Origin: Smittium culicis
Taxonomy: Eukaryota; Kickxellomycota; Harpellomycetes; Harpellales; Legeriomycetaceae
Assembly: GCA_001970855.1 (NCBI GenBank)
Contig: LSSN01001470.1
Location: 1 to 12,009 of the forward strand
Length of the DNA: 12,009 bases
Reading direction: 5' to 3'
The translations under genes and the position numbers were made by a program. The notes under the pieces were generated by a model. The model saw only the letters and a list, made by a program, of their open reading frames with translations. It had not been told where the DNA came from and made no database searches. Below, one piece after another: positions 8,673-12,009 of the stretch. Each line of letters begins with the position of its first letter. Within the stretch, counting starts at the first letter, position 1.

Positions 8673-8956
8673 CAAGGCGAATTCTATTTTTGTATATTAG
8701 TACTTTTTGTTTATTCAAACTACAAAAATTAACCATTGTTTTACAGTGGTCATACTGTATCATTTTTTTAGGGCAAATTAAGAATTACTCGGTCGATTTC
8801 ATGGGCTTCCATTGTAAAATCAAAACAATTTTTAGTGTGTATTATAGGCGATCTTCATTAATATCGATATATTTACTTTCAAATTATGGATTATATGATT
8901 TGAAAATATCAAAAAAAAGTGTAAAAATGTTTTTGAAATTCGGTTAATTCGCCTTG
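8673..8956. mobile_element. 284-bp unit bounded by 11-bp inverted repeats
   Basis: CAAGGCGAATT at 8673-8683 is matched perfectly by AATTCGCCTTG at 8946-8956. A perfect 11-bp pair with five G/C bases is unlikely by chance at this distance in such A+T-rich DNA. The ends could be terminal inverted repeats of a small non-autonomous transposon (MITE-like), but no clear target-site duplication flanks them (left flank TAGTTGCA, right flank CTAGAATT). Inside, a plus-strand frame is open for 85 codons from a TTG at 8690 to the stop overlapping the right arm. On the minus strand a 29-codon stretch reads in part MEAHEIDRVILNLP. Neither is recognised. Confidence 0.4.
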
Positions 8957-9446
8957 CTAGAATTTATATCATTTTTTTTAGAAATATATTGATTTAGAGA
9001 TATCATATGCTTTAAGTATTAAGCGAAAATTATTTATAATAGCTTAATAACATAAATAAAACTTTTAAAATCCCCTATACAGAGTAAATGATGTAGTAAA
9101 AATTCAGAGGAGAATATATAATACAAATTTTCATTATATTATATCAATTATCGGAACCTACTCTTATGAAAAACTATACTATATTGTATATATTTAATTC
9201 TAATTTTTTAAGTGTCCAATTATCTTGGCTTAGTAATTTCTTTTTGTCTATTTTAATTAAAAAAATTTCACTAAAAAAATTTACAAATTAAATATATTTA
9301 TTATTGAAAACAACTATAATTCAAATAAATTTTTCATTTGGATAAATAAATTTGATTTTTTTAGCAGAATTTCATATATTCACATTTTAATTTATATTAT
9401 CTAGAAATTTTACCTGATAATTTTTAAATAATATAAATTTTATTTA
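8957..9446. other. A+T-rich stretch without a supported gene
   Basis: Nothing beyond low-complexity A+T-rich sequence is visible to me on either strand. Confidence 0.5.
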
Positions 9447-9533
9447 ATGGCTATTACTGCACAAAATTTAAATATCCATCAGAATTATTATTTCATTTAT
9501 AAAAGATTCGAAAGTATCGACTGGAGAAATTAA
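9447..9533 (+). CDS. Very small possible ORF or coding scrap
   Basis: ATG at 9447-9449 opens 28 codons to TAA 9531-9533, ending in YKRFESIDWRN, with a mixed protein-like composition. The same frame continues past the stop (FPIAKF) and a neighbouring frame gives NSPSRNFNIVTYQFLYNIE, so it may be a scrap of a larger dead gene. There is no homology I can name. Confidence 0.2.
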   Translation: MAITAQNLNIHQNYYFIYKRFESIDWRN

Positions 9534-10209
9534 TTCCCCATCGCGAAATTTTAATATAGTAACATATCAATTTCTATATAATATTGAGTGAACAATAAAC
9601 ATAAATATTTTATTATATAATCCAGAATTCTGTATTTCTTTGAAATAAATATTTAATAGAGACCAATTTTCTACTAATATTGGTTACTTGTCTCGATAAA
9701 TAAATTAGAAATAAATAACTAATGTAAATAAAATTAATTAGTTTTAAAAAAATATTAATTTAAAGTTATAAGAAAAGATATTAAAACAAATAAGCGATAT
9801 ATTTCTCCTAAATTTGTACATAAAATATAAATGGATAAATTTTTTAAATTATAAAGATTCTTATAAGCTTGTAATTTTATGCAAGTTTTAGATAATTAAA
9901 TTATAGATCAAAACTCAGGAATACGTTCACTGTATATTAAAATATTTAAAAAACTGATTCAATATACTTTCATAAAGATTATAAAATATAAAAAATAATT
10001 TTAATTTATTATTTAAGACTGCAAGGCCTATTAATTTTGTCATGAAAATTTATTGGAATGTAAATGGTCAAAATAAGATTAATCAAGAATTATAGGAATA
10101 AGGTTAAAAAATATTTATTAATTAGATGATATTTTATGCGCTATTATCTTTTATTGGAAAAAATATCAACTAAAAAAAGCAAATAAAATTCTAACGATTA
10201 ATAAAATAA
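9534..10209. other. A+T-rich stretch; possible tail of a minus-strand relic
   Basis: The minus-strand frame that ends the relic above 10210 can be followed further with several stops (stretches such as SLEFYLLFLVDIFSNKR and NFHDKINRPCSLK), but too weakly to call. Nothing else is supported. Confidence 0.4.
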
Positions 10210-11473
10210 TTATCTATAAAAATTTAATCCATAATATCTAAAGTGCATTATTATGATATACTTATCAAATTTAATATATGTAAAAGGTTTTTGGTGAGTG
10301 TGGAATGATACGACCAACCTATTTATATAATATTCATCCTAAAATGCCCTCTTAATCTTAAAATATATTTTATAGAGTATTCTTATTAATTTTATCTAAA
10401 AGCAATACAGGTTTAGTCATATCATGCTTAATAACGTGTTTTATCCTATATTTAGTATTTAAAATGGTGAAATTTGACCAAAAGGCATGTGGAAATATAT
10501 TTCGAGCTGGTTTAATCGAATTTACTGCTAGAGTAACACCAATTTCACAAGCTTTCGAAATCAGGGTATTAGCTGGTATTTCTACGAGAGCAGATATGCT
10601 CTTAATATGCCTTGTTAATAATTCTACTGAAAAAGGCTTATTTATATAACATGTGTTCCTAAATAATCATTTAATAGTATTGAATCATTGTTGATATGAG
10701 GCGTTGTACTGAATACGGTTTATACTCTAGATTTATATATATATATTATACGAAAACCAGTTATAAAACCGGATTAGAGTATTTGTTTATTTTGATAGGG
10801 TGCTCAATCGGCTGATCATTATTTTTTGAGACTATTTATTTCTAAATCCTTATTTATATCCTATTATAATATGGTAGGGTTAAAAAAGAATTTTTTTCTA
10901 TCTCATATATTGATCTCGAGAATTCCTTCTTTAGGAAGAATTTTCCATAGATTTTGAGCGGGATAAAAAATTGAAAGCTGTATATTTATAAGCTCTGATT
11001 GAATTTTTACTAAGTTTCTTTTGTAGTAATAATATGGTCAAAATAATTTATTACATTATTTTCTTGAATTATTTTGGTATTGCTATTGATAATATTTCAA
11101 TCTAAAAATCTTTGTTCAATATACTGGTACCTGGATCTAAGTTTGACTGAAATTTGGTTTGAAACGATTATATCTAATGCAAAATCCGAGAGACCTTGTT
11201 CCATCAGGGTACACAGCTGATTCTCCATGAAATGATATATCAGTTCATGTTAACCAATAGCAAAATTTATTCGCTTTTTGGATACTGCACTGTCGTTTTT
11301 GCTTGCACTAATAATTTCAATACTATTTATAACTTATGTAGATCTGAGTAACATAGAAAAATTTTCCGCATACGGATAATCAGCGTCGCCGTTAGTCTTT
11401 CCCTCCAAATTTTCTGTATAAATTGCGATATTTGGTTCCATGGAAGGCAACCGTAAATGGTATTTGATTTATA
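10210..11473 (-). pseudogene. Large minus-strand gene relic, unknown function
   Basis: Four consecutive minus-strand segments look coding. The first (11468-10857, 204 codons) has only six stops where about 19 are expected. It includes MEPNIAIYTENLEGKTNGDA from an ATG at 11441-11439, and a 50-codon block (11249-11100) reading in part CTLMEQGLSDFALDIIVSNQ. The second (10670-10373, about 99 codons in another frame) has no stop and reads in part NTLISKACEIGVTLAVNS and NIFPHAFWSNF. The third (10380-10213) has one TAG at 10341-10339 and reads in part YINRLVVSFHTHQKPF. Base composition is less A+T-biased than the surroundings. Together with the signal-like frame upstream this would be one protein of about 480 residues, broken by frameshifts near 11470, 10700 and 10378. 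An intron around 10672-10856 is possible (TTATTTAG precedes the second segment) but unproven. I do not recognise it. Confidence 0.5.
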
Positions 11474-11647
11474 TCAGTTTAAAGTCAGTACACTTTGAAC
11501 TAATTCATTGTGATCCGTAAACCAACTATAAATCATGTTGACCATTTTGTTTTCATCGGATTTGTAAGGCACGAAGGGAGGAATAAAGACGGGGCTAAGG
11601 TTGGACCGAAACAAAACTAGGAATAAGACTAAGATAGTGTTTTTTAT
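11474..11647 (-). pseudogene. Signal-peptide-like N-terminus of the relic
   Basis: A 57-codon minus-strand frame opens directly after a TAA at 11650-11648 and ends at TGA 11476-11474. It starts IKNTILVLFLVLFRSNLSP, a Lys followed by a hydrophobic core typical of a secretion signal, then FIPPFVPYKSDENK and a polar region. The first codon is ATA where ATG would be expected, so the start may have been lost by a single change. The downstream relic begins immediately in another frame, so the two are probably one gene. Secretion is inferred only from the hydrophobic start. Confidence 0.45.
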
Positions 11648-11697
11648 TTAATATTATAGGGATAATATACATTTAGTGGGATAAATATAATAAAATA

Positions 11698-11897
11698 AAT
11701 AATTTCCTTAGATTTTTCTGAAAGATGGAAAAAGGTTACCCTTTTATACTCGTAAAGAAAAATCTAAATGATATTATTAAATAGTAATAATAAAAGCAAT
11801 AATAATTTTCAAATAATAGCTTTTGGAATATTATGAAGTGTTCTAGAAGGTTTTATAAGCAACTGGAAATAATCTATGGATAAAATTTCACAATTAT
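11698..11897. other. Spacer between two minus-strand relics
   Basis: This A+T-rich spacer holds TTCTAGAA at 11841-11848. The arrangement AATATT, 8 bases, TTCTAGA occurs twice (from 11827 and from 11922), resembling heat-shock-element half sites. A minus-strand stretch LLEHFIIFQKLLFENYY here might be further decayed thioredoxin-fold sequence. Both ideas are weak. Confidence 0.25.
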
Positions 11898-12009
11898 TCA
11901 TAATTTTTCATTGTATTCCAAAATATTCCATAAATTTCTAGATTGTTTCTTTGCATAACATTGACCTTCGAGGTGCGTAAAATTCTATCAGTATCAGCTC
12001 AGGTGACGA
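11898..12009 (-). pseudogene. Partial PDI-like thioredoxin-domain relic
   Basis: Entering from the right edge on the minus strand, the frame reads PELILIEFYAP, the strand that precedes the active site of protein disulfide isomerases (usual form LVEFYAPWCGHC), which form and shuffle disulfides in the ER lumen. Directly after the Pro codon (11973-11971), four bases replace the six expected for Trp-Cys. A shift of frame then gives GQCYAKKQSRNLWNILEYNE, where GQC fits the second half of a C-x-x-C site, ending at TGA 11900-11898. The first catalytic Cys is therefore absent and the frame is broken. The N-terminal part lies outside the window. EFYAP is specific enough to favour the PDI group over other thioredoxin folds, but the fragment is only about 37 residues. 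Confidence 0.5.

Noticed and set aside
8690..8947. 85-codon plus-strand open frame as a real gene
   Set aside because: It starts only at TTG, has no recognisable motif, and one open frame of this length is expected by chance in 12 kb of this composition. It is noted within the inverted-repeat unit instead.
10464..10649. Plus-strand 61-codon open frame
   Set aside because: It is antisense to the longer 99-codon stop-free minus-strand stretch (10670-10373), which joins other coding-like minus-strand segments on both sides.
1..12009. Degraded bacterial symbiont genome
   Set aside because: No bacterial gene families, operons or RNA genes are visible, while the EFYAP motif, the MULE relic and a GT-AG intron favour a eukaryote.
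1..12009. tRNA, rRNA, CRISPR arrays, riboswitches
   Set aside because: No cloverleaf, conserved rRNA block, regularly spaced repeat array or riboswitch-like structure was seen on either strand.

Overview
The window is about four-fifths A+T by eye and reads as a gene-poor stretch of a eukaryotic genome. Three observations point to a eukaryote. A protein-disulfide-isomerase style motif (EFYAP) lies at the right edge. A decayed Mutator-like (MULE) transposase lies in the middle. A plausible GT-AG intron joins two parts of a membrane-protein frame in phase. Sparse coding in very A+T-rich DNA would suit an expanded microsporidian genome, but that is a guess; other A+T-rich eukaryotes are not excluded. 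I see no rRNA, tRNA, CRISPR array or bacterial operon.

Almost nothing is an intact gene. Most coding signal is protein-like reading frame broken by in-frame stops and frameshifts, on both strands. The best preserved piece is a two-transmembrane protein at 3144-3765 (+), with broken frame upstream from 2679. A MULE transposase relic covers about 5880-7030 (+) and keeps its first two catalytic Asp positions and the Cys/His-box surroundings. A long relic of unknown function runs 11647-10210 (-) and begins with a signal-peptide-like hydrophobic stretch. A thioredoxin-fold (PDI-like) fragment occupies 12009-11898 (-).

Three diverged copies of one sequence family lie at 766-1182 (-), 4395-4979 (+) and 5073-5609 (-). 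They match each other at nucleotide level and each lies in a frame with fewer stops than expected, so they look like dead members of one multicopy gene or element that I cannot name. A 284-bp unit bounded by an 11-bp perfect inverted repeat lies at 8673-8956. Small hairpins, a 30-bp direct repeat, a tandem duplication and a 16-bp palindrome are also present.

In map order: 1-1440 relics and small repeats; 1441-2640 mostly empty; 2679-3765 membrane protein; 3766-4390 empty; 4395-5609 two inverted family copies; 5880-7430 MULE; 7431-8640 empty; 8673-8956 inverted-repeat unit; 8957-10205 mostly empty; 10210-12009 two minus-strand relics. Frame assignments were made by eye. Short open frames in DNA this A+T-rich are weak evidence, and confidences reflect that.
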